Assembly: GCA_947561395.2 (NCBI GenBank)
Contig: OX387184.1
Location: 15,480,205 to 15,544,204 of the forward strand
Reading direction: 5' to 3'
Source: Buxus sempervirens
Lineage: Eukaryota; Streptophyta; Magnoliopsida; Buxales; Buxaceae
Length of the DNA: 64,000 nt
The translations under genes were made by a program, and so were the position numbers. This document shows positions 24,114-36,550 of this stretch, one piece after another. The notes under the pieces were generated by a model that was given only the letters and a program-made list of their open reading frames with translations, had not been told where the DNA came from and made no database searches. How positions within the stretch are numbered: position 1 is the first letter of the stretch; each line of letters begins with the position of its first letter.

Positions 24114-24807
24114 AACGTAGGACAAAGGTGGTGGTGATGTCAAACCTGGTAGAAGATCCCATCAAGATTGGGTAATCTTTGTTGTCACACACTTTTTTTT
24201 TTGTTTTTTGTTTTGACATGGTTTCATCCCAACCAAACATGTCCCACATAAAAGACCCATTAAAGAAATAAAAAAGGAAGAAAAGATTTGACTTTTATTC
24301 TTGGTAATAAAGCCTTTTGAAATTTATTTGCAATGTCAATTGTCAATAAGGAACATTACCAAAAAAAATTGTCAATAAGGAAGACTTTTGATGAAGGGTG
24401 AATTTTGGCATGCTGCATCTCAATGTGTACATATATATATATAATACAAGGTTCCATTATTACTTTCGTTTTCAAAGTAAAACTTTGGTAACTTGTAATG
24501 GCAAACATGCTAATAATATCCTGGACTTTTTGTACATGCAAGTATCATTACTTAACAAGGGTTAGGTCCCACGTCTCATAACCTAATTATATCTGAAAAC
24601 TAAAATAAGAATTAGTTGCACTCATGTGTACCCTCTAATCATTTGCTAGATAATTCATCCCCTCTTGAATTTTGCAATGTGAATGCGACCCCCAATTTGG
24701 TGCAATGCAATCATAGACTTGCCTTTGCAAGTGATTGGATTCTTTTACTTGTTTAACAACTTCAACAACAACAACATCAACTACTACTCATAATCTCATA
24801 TTAGTAA
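24114..24807. other. Intergenic, nothing recognised
   Basis: AT-rich with a short TA tract near 24430. No exon or element could be supported. Confidence 0.45.
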
Positions 24808-25255
24808 TCTATATTACATATATATTACGGGAATAGGCCCTCGGAAAGCGTGCCAAACAAAATACGCAACTTTCCAAAATAGCCCTTGCACAGTATTGAG
24901 AATATATATTGATAAAACGATAAAATGATCAAACTGCCTCAGCTTTTTTCAAAACTTACAATCAATTTTGTAACTATTCCATCCAATGGTGGAACCAGGA
25001 TTCCAAAATTGAGAGTGCAAAAAAAAATTTCAATTAAAACTTCTCATGAAATACAAAAATTTCAATGAGTTAAGACGGGCAAACCAGAAATTTCAAAGGG
25101 GGCAAAACATAAATTTCAATTAAAAATATATATAAAAAAATATATATATATATATTTAATTAAAAAATAAAAGTTCAAGGTTGCCCCCCCTTAGCTATAA
25201 CGTGGTTCCACCACCGGTTCCCTCCCACGTTCTCCCTGCACTTGCACCTTGCTAG
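24808..25255 (+). mobile_element. Non-autonomous Helitron with nested hAT MITE
   Basis: The 5' end TCTATATTAC fits the plant Helitron pattern TCTMTAYTA and is preceded by A. The 3' end is a small hairpin (TGCACTTGCA) followed by CACCTTGCTAG and then T, so insertion is between A and T with no duplication. Sequence near the 5' end (GCGTGCCAAACA) is shared with the copy at 62196. A hAT MITE accounts for about half its length. Confidence 0.75.
24984..25216. mobile_element. hAT-type MITE inside the Helitron
   Basis: Ends CAATGGTGGAACCAGG and CCACCACCG-type complement match the element at 10901. The 8-bp flanks ATTCCATC and GTTCCCTC agree at 6 of 8 positions, as expected for an older insertion. 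The body shares GGGCAAACCAGAAATTTC with the other copies. Confidence 0.75.
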
Positions 25256-25890
25256 TAATAATAATAATAATAACATATATTATTATTATTAAACTACTTT
25301 TTTTTCTCCAAATTCACCCAAATCATTCTCACTGATTCTTGGAAATAAAAATATGTGGAAAAACATTTTGATCAATCTTTCTTCTTCTTCATCTCCTCCT
25401 CTTTTTTTTTTTAACCCAAAATAACTTAATTCCAAACCAACAAAAGGACCTCTTACCAAATCAGTTTTTTGTTTCTTCTGATAATGTTTGCGATCTTTTA
25501 GCCGGGGTTGGAAACAGATTTTATTCAATGAAAAGTTTTGCCACGGGGCAAAACTGTGTATGTCATTATTTTATATATGTAAAGAAAATAATTCTATTAC
25601 AGGTAACTGTGACAGCACTGCTTGCAAGTCCATCAAGGGGCACGGTTTTCCCTGTTTGTTTGGGGGGACTAAGTGGCCATGATCTTAAATTCCTTTTACA
25701 CAGGTGGCGACGTTTCATATCAATTGCACTGAGATCGTACGTACAGCAATAGCACTATTAAGTGGTCTTCTACTGTTCAACGACCAACTCATGCGTACAT
25801 GTTGATTTGATGGTTAAAGAAACCATGTACAGAGCAAGAAGAATAAAATTTGCAGTTCCTTCGTTTCATGCGTGCATGTGTATATCTCAC

Positions 25891-25892
25891 GG

Positions 25893-25937
<45 letters not shown>
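25891..25937. repeat. GA microsatellite
   Basis: More than twenty GA units in a row. A shorter GA run lies at about 26028-26052. Confidence 0.95.
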
Positions 25938-25938
<1 letters not shown>

Positions 25939-26584
25939 CATATCATGACAAAGAGGATATCATCCCCTAATGAGGATGGTATGTCGTCTGAGCAGGAAGG
26001 GGTCCTTGAAGACCGAAAGACACGAGAATGAGAGAGAGAGAGAGAGAGAGATTGAAGAGATGAGGGGGAGGGGTGGTGTAATGATACCAAGGAACTGGAG
26101 ATGATTGAAAACCTGCAAACCCCTCAAATCCAAACTAAGAAGAGAATAAAATCATCAAGTCTGGATATTGAAATTTGATTTTTTTCAAAATTAAACAAAG
26201 ATAAATAATGATAAATGACATGATATAATGGCCACAGACAAACAGCGACAAAAGAAAATGTTGAAATGATGCCTTTGCCACCCCTTCACAGAGCCAGCCA
26301 GCAGGTTTTTTTTAATATCTCACTTTTAGTTTTAGCTTTCTGGAAATAAACACAAAATTTGTGCTGGGAAAAGCAGGCTAGGCCACCTTTGCAAACAGTG
26401 CCTCAAGGAGTGACATCATGCACATGCAAGCCCTACGCAAGAATCAAGGCCTTTAATATAATCTGATATGTAGGTGAATTCCTTATTTTCATTTAGTTTT
26501 CTAGATGTTTAATATAATCTGTTCTCGTGATAATTCCTATCAAAACGTTTTGAATTTAATATTTCCAAAATCATGATTAACCCT

Positions 26585-26975
26585 CTAAAGTTTGATGTAG
26601 ATATGGCCCACAAATCTTATTGGCCATCTCCAAAATAGAGATAAAGTTTGAGTAGAATATGTTTTTCTTTTAAGATAAATATTGGACTGAGTTTATCTTA
26701 ATTTTCATACTTTGAGTAGGGCTAGAGTTTGATTACAAGTAGGAACTGTATTTATAAAGAAGCTTGTAATCTTCTATTTGATACATGAATGAGAATTATT
26801 TGGGGTTCTCTCTAGTGATGGTGAGACTCTTCTTGTTCTTTGGTGGCCGGTGGTGGTGATACTCCATTACCAAACCCTGATAAAGGTAATTGGTGAGACT
26901 CCATAATCCTTTTTTTTTTGTTCTTGTTCCCCTTGTTTTCAATGGTATTGTTGTCCTTGTAATTTCAAATGCCCA
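26585..26975 (+). mobile_element. Possible solo-LTR remnant
   Basis: The sequence has an LTR-like layout: a promoter-like ACTGTATTTATAAAGAAG, then TTGTAATCTTC and a GAGAATTATTTGGGGTTCTC block typical of copia LTR R/U5 regions. Limits are approximate, no second LTR or internal region is visible, and it is broken. Low confidence. Confidence 0.25.
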
Positions 26976-27407
26976 ATTAAATCATTGTTAGTGAGATTTG
27001 CGTATGATTACACTAAACAAATTCATAGTATACATGTACGTATACAAAGCAACTACAAGTATATTTATAAATATGTGTGTATTTCTATTAATTATCTGTG
27101 CTTGTTTAGATAGAAAAAGACATTAGGGTTGAAAAAGTTTTCGCTTAATTTCCAAAACCCGTAAAAGGGTAAGCACACAAACTCCTGCAAAAACAAAAGA
27201 AAATTCGAGAATGGATCTTGTGGCCTTATAAGTCCTTCCGTTTTTCCTTTTTCCCCATAAACCAAAATATCCTTGCAGCATTTTACTCTTTTGTAATTCC
27301 GATTAACATCAAAATTGCCATGCGATCAGTTCTCTTCTAATTAATATGTCGTATTACTTTTACTTTATCAACTAGCTTTTTGGTATACTATTGGGCTATA
27401 TGCTATA

Positions 27408-27541
27408 CTAGGGAGGGGACACACTATGCTCATAGCAAAAGAATTAGAGCAAAGAAGGAGCACACACGGCGTTAACAAACCTGGGTGATAGAGTAAATTT
27501 GAAAAAAATTGATGGGTGTTGGCTTTATATAATAGTATAGA
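27408..27541 (-). mobile_element. Mini-Helitron, 134 bp
   Basis: On the minus strand it starts TCTATACTATTATATAAAG after an A, fitting TCTMTAYTA. It ends with the hairpin CTATGAGCATAG, then TGTGTCCCCTCCCTAG followed by T. This is a complete set of Helitron ends in a very short element. Confidence 0.8.
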
Positions 27542-28427
27542 TAATAACGGTTTTCTTGAAGGACTTCAACTATATATGTGCCAAAAGAAAAAAAAAATTA
27601 AATTAACTTAAACCTACATTAAGGGCAAGATCAATCTTGAAAATATTAGCTTGATAAATTTGAAGTCAGATATAAAGTGAAACTTGAGAGGTCAAAAACA
27701 TGTGGATTGAATATACATGCATAATTTTTGTTCAAAATTAGGTTGTTGAAGACTATAAGCTTGGTGTAAAAAGATGGTGACCAGACTTGGGGGGTGGTTC
27801 TGGAATTGAGAGAGAGGAAAGGGTTGAGTTGGGGCTGGGTGGAGCAGGGTAAAGAGGGGGAAGTGAAAAAGAAACAAAGAGGAAAAAGTGGGGGAAAAGG
27901 TGATAGGCTTTTTATACGGGAGCTTTTTGGTAAAGTCAAATAACCCTGGTTTCCTTTTTTCTTTTTTTTTCCGTAGGAAAATAACAAGCCTTGTTTCATC
28001 AATCATAATTATCTCTTCACGGCTCAAGCTGAGGGTTAGATTTGCACCAAAGATTCATCATCATTGCGTGATATTTTTAGGCTGCTCAAAAGGAACCCTA
28101 GCGAATGATGGAATTATTTCACTTATTCTCTCTTATCTTATTATTTTCAACAATGTCTTTTCTATTATTTTGTACTCATCTGAGCTTCAGCATCATAACA
28201 CCATTTTTATTCTCTCTCTCTCTCTCTCTCACATATGTGACTCTCTGGCATGATATTAGATTTGGAATTTGAATTAGAATTTTGAAGTGATCAACTAAAG
28301 GGATGTAAAGAACAGTGGTTAGTCATGCCCTCATAGGTATCTGGTTGTTGTCATGGAAACACTATTCACTTTTATTCTTTGTAATTTCTACCATCTAAAA
28401 CAGATGATAGAGCCGTCTAGTTCTCTT
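27542..28427. other. Upstream region of the WRKY gene
   Basis: AT-rich with a short CT run near 28215. No exon supported on either strand. Confidence 0.45.
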
Positions 28428-28434
28428 TATAAAG
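28428..28434 (+). promoter_or_regulatory. TATA box of the WRKY gene
   Basis: TATAAAG lies about 160 bp before the start codon, and a GA-rich stretch at about 28545-28590 would fall in the 5' UTR. Confidence 0.5.
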
Positions 28435-28595
28435 ACTATAGAGGCCATATTAAACACTGGATTTAAAATTTCTGTGAAGCAAAGGCCAGTGACCTGATCT
28501 TCTTCAAGAACAGGCTATTTAGAAGTAAATAAAGAGCCAGACGCGAGAGAGAAAGAGAGAGAGAGAGAGCTAGGGAGAGAGAAGAGAGAAGAGAG

Positions 28596-31327
28596 ATGTC
28601 CTCCGCATCGCAAGCTGTGCTTAACCAGGGTTTTTTTGAGGACCAAGAGATGTCACAAATAGGGTTCTATTCATTTCCTCCAAACTGGACATCTAATCAA
28701 CTGGGGTGCCATCAATCCATGAGAATCTTCGACATTTCTTCCTCACTGGGAGCAGATTTTACTTCTGCCCTCCCTGAATGCCTCTTGCCTTCTACAACGC
28801 TAAAGCACAGGAGTGTACTCACCTCTCAGTTGGGTGAATCAGAAGTTCTTTCGGTGCGAAGATCGACGGCTAATATCTGGTAGAGATTCTCCAACCATGT
28901 ACAAGTTTACTGTTTTCACTTAAGAAAGCTATATAAATTATAAAGCTCCTCTCTCATGATTTTTCATGCAGGAAGTTGATTTCATGAACTAACTCTCTTT
29001 CTTGACTTGGGTTTGGTTTTAAATGATCTGCAGGCCGTGGGGAGAATTCAACGACTGCTTGAGCAGTAAGAGAGGCGTAGGAGACGATCATAATCTAGGG
29101 GTTTCTGCAATCAAAATGAAGAAGGTGAAAGCGAGGAGGAAAGTAAGGGAACCTAGATTTTGCTTCCAGACCATGAGCGACGTGGATGTGTTAGATGATG
29201 GTTACAAGTGGAGGAAGTATGGACAGAAGGTTGTGAAGAACACTCAGCATCCAAGGTAATTACATATTATCCATAAATCATGCTTCTGCACTCACTTCTT
29301 TCCTTGTTTATTTCTTTCATCATCGATTGATCATTCTTATTTTAGCTGCAAGAGATTAAAAATCCACGTCTAGGGTTATTATCTAGAATTCGTGCTGTGG
29401 TACTTCCCTTTATCTATATGGGCTTCTTGCTCCCTCTTTCACTCCTTGTTACCTGACTATCTTTGTTTCCTTCAGCTCTTACAGAGTTTAGAATATTGAA
29501 ATCTTGCATTAGTTTGCCATAAATCAATGCTTTTGCCTCTCTCTCTCTCTCTCTCTTCCCGTCCTCCACACACCGCCCCACCTCCCCCACCAAATCATGG
29601 AAGTTTACTATTGAGATCTGTCTGTTTTATCTTTCTGGGGGATTATTACTATGCAATCATCATGTTATGTAGATGCTTCTCTCTCACACACCCCACAATC
29701 TAAATATTCCTATCATCATGTTGTTCTTTGTCTATGATTTTTCCTTCTTGAGAATTATAACAATACAATCATCGATGCATATCTTAGGGAACTTGTGTTT
29801 CTATATGATATCAATCATAAATGCCTCAAAACCCTGTATAATTAATTTCACTAAGAGAATGGCCAAAGGGCAATGATGAGTTCTGGACAGTAAGCATAAA
29901 GAGCTTGACAATCACCACATTGTAATGGAAATGGAAAATAAAAAATCGTAAAAGTGATAATTTGGATCATAGACCAGTATTTGATAATAGCCTGGTACAA
30001 GATCGTTAAGAGTGTGGTTAATGTTAATATTGAACTAAAACCACTTAAGAGTCTGCGTGCACCACGGATGCTATACTGCATTCGGAGTACTGATTAGGAT
30101 GGCAATGAATTTTCATTAACAGAGCTATCTGAATAGGGTGGTCACTTGAAATGTTTAGGTTCTCAAAGGGATAAGAGAGAAGCCAACCTGGGCATTTCCA
30201 GAACCTTTGATATGGCATACTTGCCAAATTCCTGTTTCTGCTGACAATAACTCCAACCATTTTCAAGTCCTTGGCCTATAATGAATCATATACTCTTAAT
30301 CCCACTCTACAAGTGCTGTTGATATTGCCCTTCCTGTGCTTCTTGCCACCAATTCATTACCAGTCATCAGAACTGAGAACTCTCATGATCATTTTTCCAT
30401 GCTAGTCTTCTGATAAGATAGCTAGCTAAAACTAGACAGCTTATTAAAATTTGATTTCAGAATATATAGGAGTGATTTTCGCCGTTCTTGACAGTCTAAC
30501 GCTGATGCTGAGTTAGTAGACACTGGAGAAATGCATGGCTCATGGCAGAGAAAACTGAAAATTGTAGCTAAATATGGAGAAACCCGAGATTTGGTTAATT
30601 CAATTATGATTAACACTTCAGTGCTCCCTAGAAGATTGCTATATCTGCTGCAGTACTACTGTTGTCTGTCTTGCTAACAATTTCTTTCTATAATATATTA
30701 ATTATTCAAAGATGTGTCTTCTACTTGATGATAGAATGTTGTTCAAAGGTTCTTAGTCTCCTCTATATCTTACACTGCTCACTATGGAATCTACTTTGAG
30801 ATCATCATTTTCTCAAAGCCCTAAAATTCCAGAACCACTTTTTTCCCCCTTTGTCCTCTACAGTTTAAAATTTGAATGACATGGTTGTGACTTAATTAAG
30901 AACCACTCCTTTACTTTCAAGAGACCACAGGACATCAAAACCTGCCTTTTCTTGCATTTAAGCATGCTGGGTCTGAACTCTGATCTTGAGCAGACTTTCC
31001 TCACACCCACTACCTGCCTCAGGCATGCCATATGTGCAGCTTTTATCCTATAACTGTCCCCAAGATCTCCCTCAGGGTGTTCCATTTTACAACTCCACTT
31101 GCTGCATAAATATAAATAATTACTAATGATTTGTTTCTTCAAATTGCAACTACAGGAGCTACTATCGCTGTACGCAGGATAACTGTCGTGTAAAGAAGCG
31201 AGTGGAGCGATTAGCGGAGGACCCGCGGATGGTGATCACAACTTATGAAGGAAGACACATTCATTCTCCATCTCATGACTCAGATGACTCCCAAGCTCCA
31301 TCCAACATGAGCAATTTTTTCTGGTAG
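28596..31327 (+). CDS. WRKY13: WRKY13-type transcription factor
   Basis: Exons 28596-28879, 29034-29255 and 31156-31327 give 225 residues. The domain begins with [20 protein letters not shown] (residues 133-152); WRKYGQK is at 154-160; the zinc finger is Cys174, Cys179, His203 and His205 (C-X4-C-X23-H-X-H), which places it in group IIc. The intron after HPR (residue 169) is at the site conserved in this group. The [13 protein letters not shown] stretch before the domain and the ending SNFFW are those of WRKY13 rather than WRKY12. WRKY13 acts in the nucleus on W-box DNA and in Arabidopsis promotes stem lignification and affects flowering. The protein is shorter than Arabidopsis WRKY13 (about 304) because the N-terminal region is short. 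Confidence 0.93.
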
Positions 31328-32144
31328 TTGGCTAAAGTTTCTATTATCTGAAGGGAACCCCCAAGAAAGAAAAAAAAAAGGATAGAAAGAAAGAAGTGAT
31401 GTTATCCTTCGATGCCGCGATTTACAAATATTGTTTTGTTTGCCTGTTATCACAACATGAAATAAGATGCTAATATGTGAAATGACTTTTCTTGATTATG
31501 ATCCTCTGGTATCTTTGATTAATGATAAATGAAGGAGTTACACTAATTTGCATTATCAGTAACAGTACTGTGTGACTTATAGTGTCAGCAAAAATTTCAT
31601 CTGAACATGTTCTATATTTCATCTATACTAGCTTTGGATAGATCATTGAATCGTTGATCGGACCATTGAACTGTGGCACCAAGGCTCGGACTTCGGACCA
31701 AATGATCAGGCACCATTTCAAACCAGCAACCTTGTATAATTTTTGAGTACTCAACATGGACAGGTTATTGCAGATTTGAAGTAGACAAGAGGGTTTGTTC
31801 TGGAGACTTTGGGTTGTTCATGGATTCTGAAAACGAGCCTGCAATCCAACTGGAAAGGGCCAAGGCCATATATTTTAATTGGGCCTGTAGTTTTTAGAAA
31901 CGGTTACATATAGGTTCTATCCAGTAAAGGCATATCTATATAAGGCTTGAGAGAGACCCTCAGGCCCATATGTTAAGAGAATTTGTGTCAATGTTAAGGT
32001 GAGTTCGGAATCATTTGGTAGAACACCGATAATGGAAGATTGAAAGCTGGGTTGATGTTGGCCGAATCAGAATCAGCATACGCGGAGAAGACTAGTCAAA
32101 GCAAGAGGGCTAACTCATGGCATGGTTGACCTAGGCATGTTTGG
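31328..32144. other. 3' flank of WRKY gene
   Basis: Presumed 3' UTR and spacer. No element recognised. Confidence 0.45.
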
Positions 32145-32303
32145 ATAGGGAAATCTTTGCTATGTCACCTTGGGATGTGAGGTTCTGAGGGAACAGGGGT
32201 AAGTCATTTCTCTGGTCAATACTTATCCAAATTGTATTGGCAGATAAGACAATACTAACCAGAAAAATGACTCACCGATCCCATAAAAAGGGGTTTTGTT
32301 CGT
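32145..32303. repeat. Hairpin element, 159 bp, 9-bp flanking repeat
   Basis: GTAAGTCATTTCTCTGGTCA near 32201 pairs with the complement of CCAGAAAAATGACTCAC near 32260-32277, giving arms of about 30 bp around a short loop. CATGTTTGG occurs on both sides (32136-32144 and 32304-32312), as a target duplication would. It may be a small MITE or a hairpin-RNA source. Confidence 0.55.
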
Positions 32304-32421
32304 CATGTTTGGGAATGGAATACTCAAGGGATAGAATTTGTTTTGGATCAACTAGCTAATCATGGCAAGTCATGGGAGTGGATTTATTTAAAGTAGCACC
32401 TACAATTTTAATTACTGATAA

Positions 32422-32632
32422 TTAGGGGAAAGACGTGCTATGCGTATAACAAAAAAAATAATAGGTTAATGCCAAGTGGGGTAATTATCAGAAAGACACG
32501 TTGATCAACGACCAACTAATGCCAAGTGAGAGGTAGTTATAAACTTATAATAACAAACTAGGGAATCCATATAAATATATGACTCAAATTGGAGGGATCT
32601 TTGGGGTTGAAATCTTCACTGAATAGTATAGA
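32422..32632 (-). mobile_element. Mini-Helitron, 211 bp
   Basis: On the minus strand it starts TCTATACTATTCAGTG after an A and ends with an imperfect hairpin (GTTATACGCATAGCAC), then GTCTTTCCCCTAA followed by T. CTAA fits the CTRR rule. Confidence 0.75.
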
Positions 32633-32791
32633 TTTACATTCACACATGAAATTATTTATACTTTGTAAAAATAACAGGCCAAAGATTCTGTCTTGACATT
32701 TTATTTTCGTTATAATACCCAATAAAAATTATTAAAGATTTTTTTAAGAATATCCCATTAATAATTATCCGCGACTAATTTCCATGTGGAT

Positions 32792-32886
32792 ACAGTATGG
32801 ATGTGCCTTACTACCCCCAAAAAAAAACCAGTATGGAGTATGGATGTGCCTTTCTACCCCCAAAAAAAAACAGTATGGATGTGCCT
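32792..32886. repeat. Short tandem repeat
   Basis: AGTATGGATGTGCC occurs three times (about 32794, 32838 and 32871), the first two followed by CTACCCCCAAAAAAAA. Confidence 0.85.
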
Positions 32887-34460
32887 AAGAACTAATTAAA
32901 TTCATGTACAAGGCTGCCAACGCATTGGATTTAAAATCAGAATTCACTCATATTAGTGAACATACGAAGAGATAAGATCTGAGTGGAACTTTCAAAGCGT
33001 CACTTGTCATGGATAAGGCGACTGAAAAGATGTACAGTGAAGATAAATTAAAGAATTCGGGCTTCATCGAGTGTAGAAGAATGAGACGTGGAAGATGCAA
33101 TTGCTGAGGCATTCTCTGAAGACTGAAGAGACATCCGGACAGAGAAATTCGCTAAACGAGTGAGACGTTGCCTTTTCAGTGCTTGCTGTGTAATGCAATA
33201 CAAGTATTTTATTAGTAGCTGAAAGGTGCAGTGAGGTGTCCTCTTAGTGGGGTGTGTGTGTATTAAGTCCGGTAGTGGCTTGCAAAGCAAGATACATGCG
33301 TTGACAATTTATGTCATGACTTCAATTTCGAAGTCAATTTTGAAGCCTCAAAGTCAACGCGTGCAGGGTAAGAAAAGTGGTGGAACTTCTATTGTGTGTG
33401 TAGTCCTAGTGTGGGCGGATTAATGTATGGTCAAAGGGAGTGTGCTCCAGCTCTCTTAATATTTTGGAGAGTCGGTTGGATAAGTGTAATGGGTGTATGT
33501 ATACTGATTCTCTTTCAATGCATGTAACGAACCCAATTAATGGATAAGCCTAACATATCAAACTTAACACTTCCCCACAAGTGCGATTTTTACGAGGAAA
33601 CCCTAGATTTCCACCTAGATAAAACCTCGGGTCCTTTTTCAGGGAGACAAAGCCTGGAAAATTGAATTACCATGAAAAGATCAAACTTACAAGAGAATTC
33701 AGATTAACAAGATTTAACATCAAAAGTAAATCTCACTCTCTAGGTTGATTCCACAATATTTCTCTCCATAAGGTTTGATCTTCCACACATCTTGGCAGTT
33801 TAAAAACTTCACGAACACCTTTTGATTTAGATCAGGTTGCCAATTCAGATCTTCTCCAGATCTGAATTTTTCAGTTCTTCAAACCTTTCTTCAAACCTTC
33901 AAGAACCCCACAGCAAGCCCAATGTCCTCCGATCTCTCCAACACCTCTTCTTCACAAAGACTCCCTGGTTCGATCACATTCTGAAATCCTCCAGATCCAC
34001 TTTTATATCAAGAGTCCATCCATCTTGAAACTACCTACCAAACAACCTTAACAAACCCTGTAACTAACTAACAAAAACCTAACAAATCTCGTATTCACCT
34101 GAGATTTCTATTAGGATTGCAGCTACAACAGGTTACACTTAAATCTGTTAGTAGCAAACTAAAACCACCAACATGTATAGACTTTTCTAACTCAATTCAT
34201 GACTCTTTTATCTCATACCAGCACCTTAACACTTAACAAAAAATTTTATTAGACTAATTGAGACTTTGTCATCCAATTGTCACATGGGAAAAGAAATTTA
34301 CCCAACAAATTTCATATCAGATTACATACATGGGGAAGATAAACACGGAGCATTCAAATATGACATTAATTGACCATTCCAAGGCAAACCTCCTTTTAGA
34401 GTCAAAACATATAAAATAAATGTCAAGGCAAACCCATCTTAATAGTCAAACACAAATCTC
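32887..34460. other. Intergenic, unassigned
   Basis: No exon supported. AACATATCAAACTT near 33555 recurs near 34970 and may belong to related repeat remnants. Confidence 0.4.
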
Positions 34461-34464
34461 CAAC

Positions 34465-34980
34465 TCCGATACCATGTTAATTGATCATTTCACCTAAAAC
34501 ATTAATTTTGTAACATCTTGAACCCGCAGGCAATAATATTGTTACTTTGACCTATCAAGCCTCACAGGTTTATTCTTGAGTTTTACCCTAAAAAGCCTTA
34601 TTACTAGAGGAAGTCACAAGCCTACATATATGGAATTTCATTTTCTCTTTCTTGAGCAATGCAAAATTTCATTATCTCACAATCACCCTCTTTAATGGTT
34701 GCACGTCCCTGTGCAGTAGCCTGCTAGCCTTAGTAGATTGACAGCCCATTAGCTCGAGCATGCCCACAAGTAACGTCAATATTTGACAAAATTTTTTTTC
34801 TGGTTGGGATTGAACTTTGATACCATTTTGTAACTTCTTGATACCTCTAGCAACAATACTATAAGGGCTATATATCTTTGTGCGGTAACAACACCATGTT
34901 ACTCACCCATTACACTTAAAATCTTAAGCTTTTAATTGATAGTGTAACTATGTATATCAAAGAGCCCAACATATCAAACT
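34465..34980 (-). mobile_element. LTR-retroelement remnants
   Basis: On the minus strand there are two sites like the tRNA-Met primer site of plant LTR elements: TGGTATCGGAGTTGG near 34470 and TGGTATCAAAGTTC near 34820. The second follows an LTR-like stretch beginning TGTTGGGCTC near 34970 and ending in CA. No coding part is seen. The pieces are broken, old and without reliable limits. Confidence 0.3.
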
Positions 34981-35395
34981 TTAACGCTCATGGACACATG
35001 AAACTTTGTACAGAGCATATGACAATAGGATCTAAAAGAGATCAATTCTGCCGAATTATGAGCCGAAAGAATCCTCTGAAGTTTGAACAAGTCTAAGTTC
35101 TGCCATACCCGTGACACATACCAACACTCTTACTACCCAAACTTTATATCCAAACTAAACAGAATTATTGATCACAATATTTATGTGAGTTCCTGGCGGT
35201 GAGGTACACGGGGGTATTTCTCCTTTATGTCATGTGAACTTCGACCATTGACGAGGAATAGAAAAGGTCAACCCCTTTCTAGCCGCCCAATGTTTTGTTC
35301 CGTCGTCGGTGGGATGGACACACTAGACAAGCATTATCGTCTAGACAGAGGGCCCACAAGTGGGACCGATACAAAAGCATCAGGCAATGATTAGA

Positions 35396-35460
35396 CACGT
35401 GTACGACTGGTAAAAGAACAAGGAGGCCACGTGTACGATTGCTAAAGGAACACGGAGGCC
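35396..35460. promoter_or_regulatory. Tandem 32-bp unit with two G-boxes
   Basis: Two 32-bp copies (35396-35427 and 35428-35459) differ at four positions. Each starts CACGTGTACGA, that is a CACGTG G-box/ABRE-like core. Which gene, if any, they serve is unknown. Confidence 0.55.
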
Positions 35461-35828
35461 TTTCACTTATGTTAACTCGGAGAATGAGTTTAATTAATTA
35501 GAAGTTATTATCATGTTGACGACGTTTTGAACTATCCAATAAACTACCAAAGTGGCCGTTCGCACCGACATTTCCACATCCTTTACTCTTTTTATTTATT
35601 ATTTTTATCTGTCGTGACTCGTGAGTGCGTTGCCGACACTGACCTCATTGGGCAACATTTTCTATGTTTCAATTAGAGAGGAAAGCTGCAAATGACTAAA
35701 TACCCATTACGTTAACCACGGAAGCTGAAAAAGAAATCCTCGTGTATTTGGAAAAGTAAACCCTATACTCCAGTGCTTAAGAACTCATTAAGGGTAGTAA
35801 GCGCCAGATTTGAGCAAGTGTCTCATAG

Positions 35829-36542
35829 TACGGCTGCAACTTGGGTCAATTAAAATCGAAACCGAACCGGTCTAACCTGACTTTGGGTTAGTTTTATTTG
35901 GGTTTTATAGTCTTTGGGTAGGTTTTGGTTCTAAAAATAGAGAACCAAATTTGTTTGGTTTGGTTTTGGGTTGAAGGCTCGGGTTAACCGAACCGAACCG
36001 AATTTCCTAAGTGTAAAACCGAACCGAACCGAACTGAACCGAAATATAATGATATATATAAAATATATATAATAGATAAAATAGTTCTCTGTACTTGGTT
36101 TTCAACTCTTTAAATCTGATTGGTGATGATCAGTATACTAGGTTTTGGAATCATGGTGATGAAGCAAATGATCCTGAGGAAGACATTTCAGATTTGATTG
36201 TATTTTATTAATTTTGTTTTGATATAAAGTTGAATTGTCAATTAGTTATTGTGCAAGAAAAAAAAGTTATTGTGTGTTTTATTTAACATTTTTTTGAGCA
36301 AAAGTGGGAATCTCTCTCTTGAAAACAAGTTTTAAGTATGTGAAAATGACCCAAACTGAACCGAATTTGCAATTCGATTTGGGTTGGGTTATGGGTTTTC
36401 TTTAAATAATTGGTTCAGTGTTCGGTTTGGATATTTCGGTTCTAAGGTTAGTTCGGTTCGGTTTTGGGCCAACCATCAATAACTTTGGTTTGGTCTTGAG
36501 TTGAGGCCAACTCAAATCCAACCGCACCGAGTTGCAGCCCTA
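35829..36542. mobile_element. hAT-type MITE, 714 bp
   Basis: Ends TACGGCTGCAACTTGGG and, complemented, TAGGGCTGCAACTCGG; exact 8-bp target duplications TCTCATAG at 35821-35828 and 36543-36550. The body is rich in AACCGAACC units and has no intact transposase. Confidence 0.92.
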
Positions 36543-36550
36543 TCTCATAG

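Larger units (their letters stand above)
25256..27407. other. Intergenic, mostly unassigned
   Basis: It holds a TAA/TAT microsatellite right after the Helitron, two GA tracts and a possible LTR remnant listed separately. No exon was supported. Confidence 0.45.
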
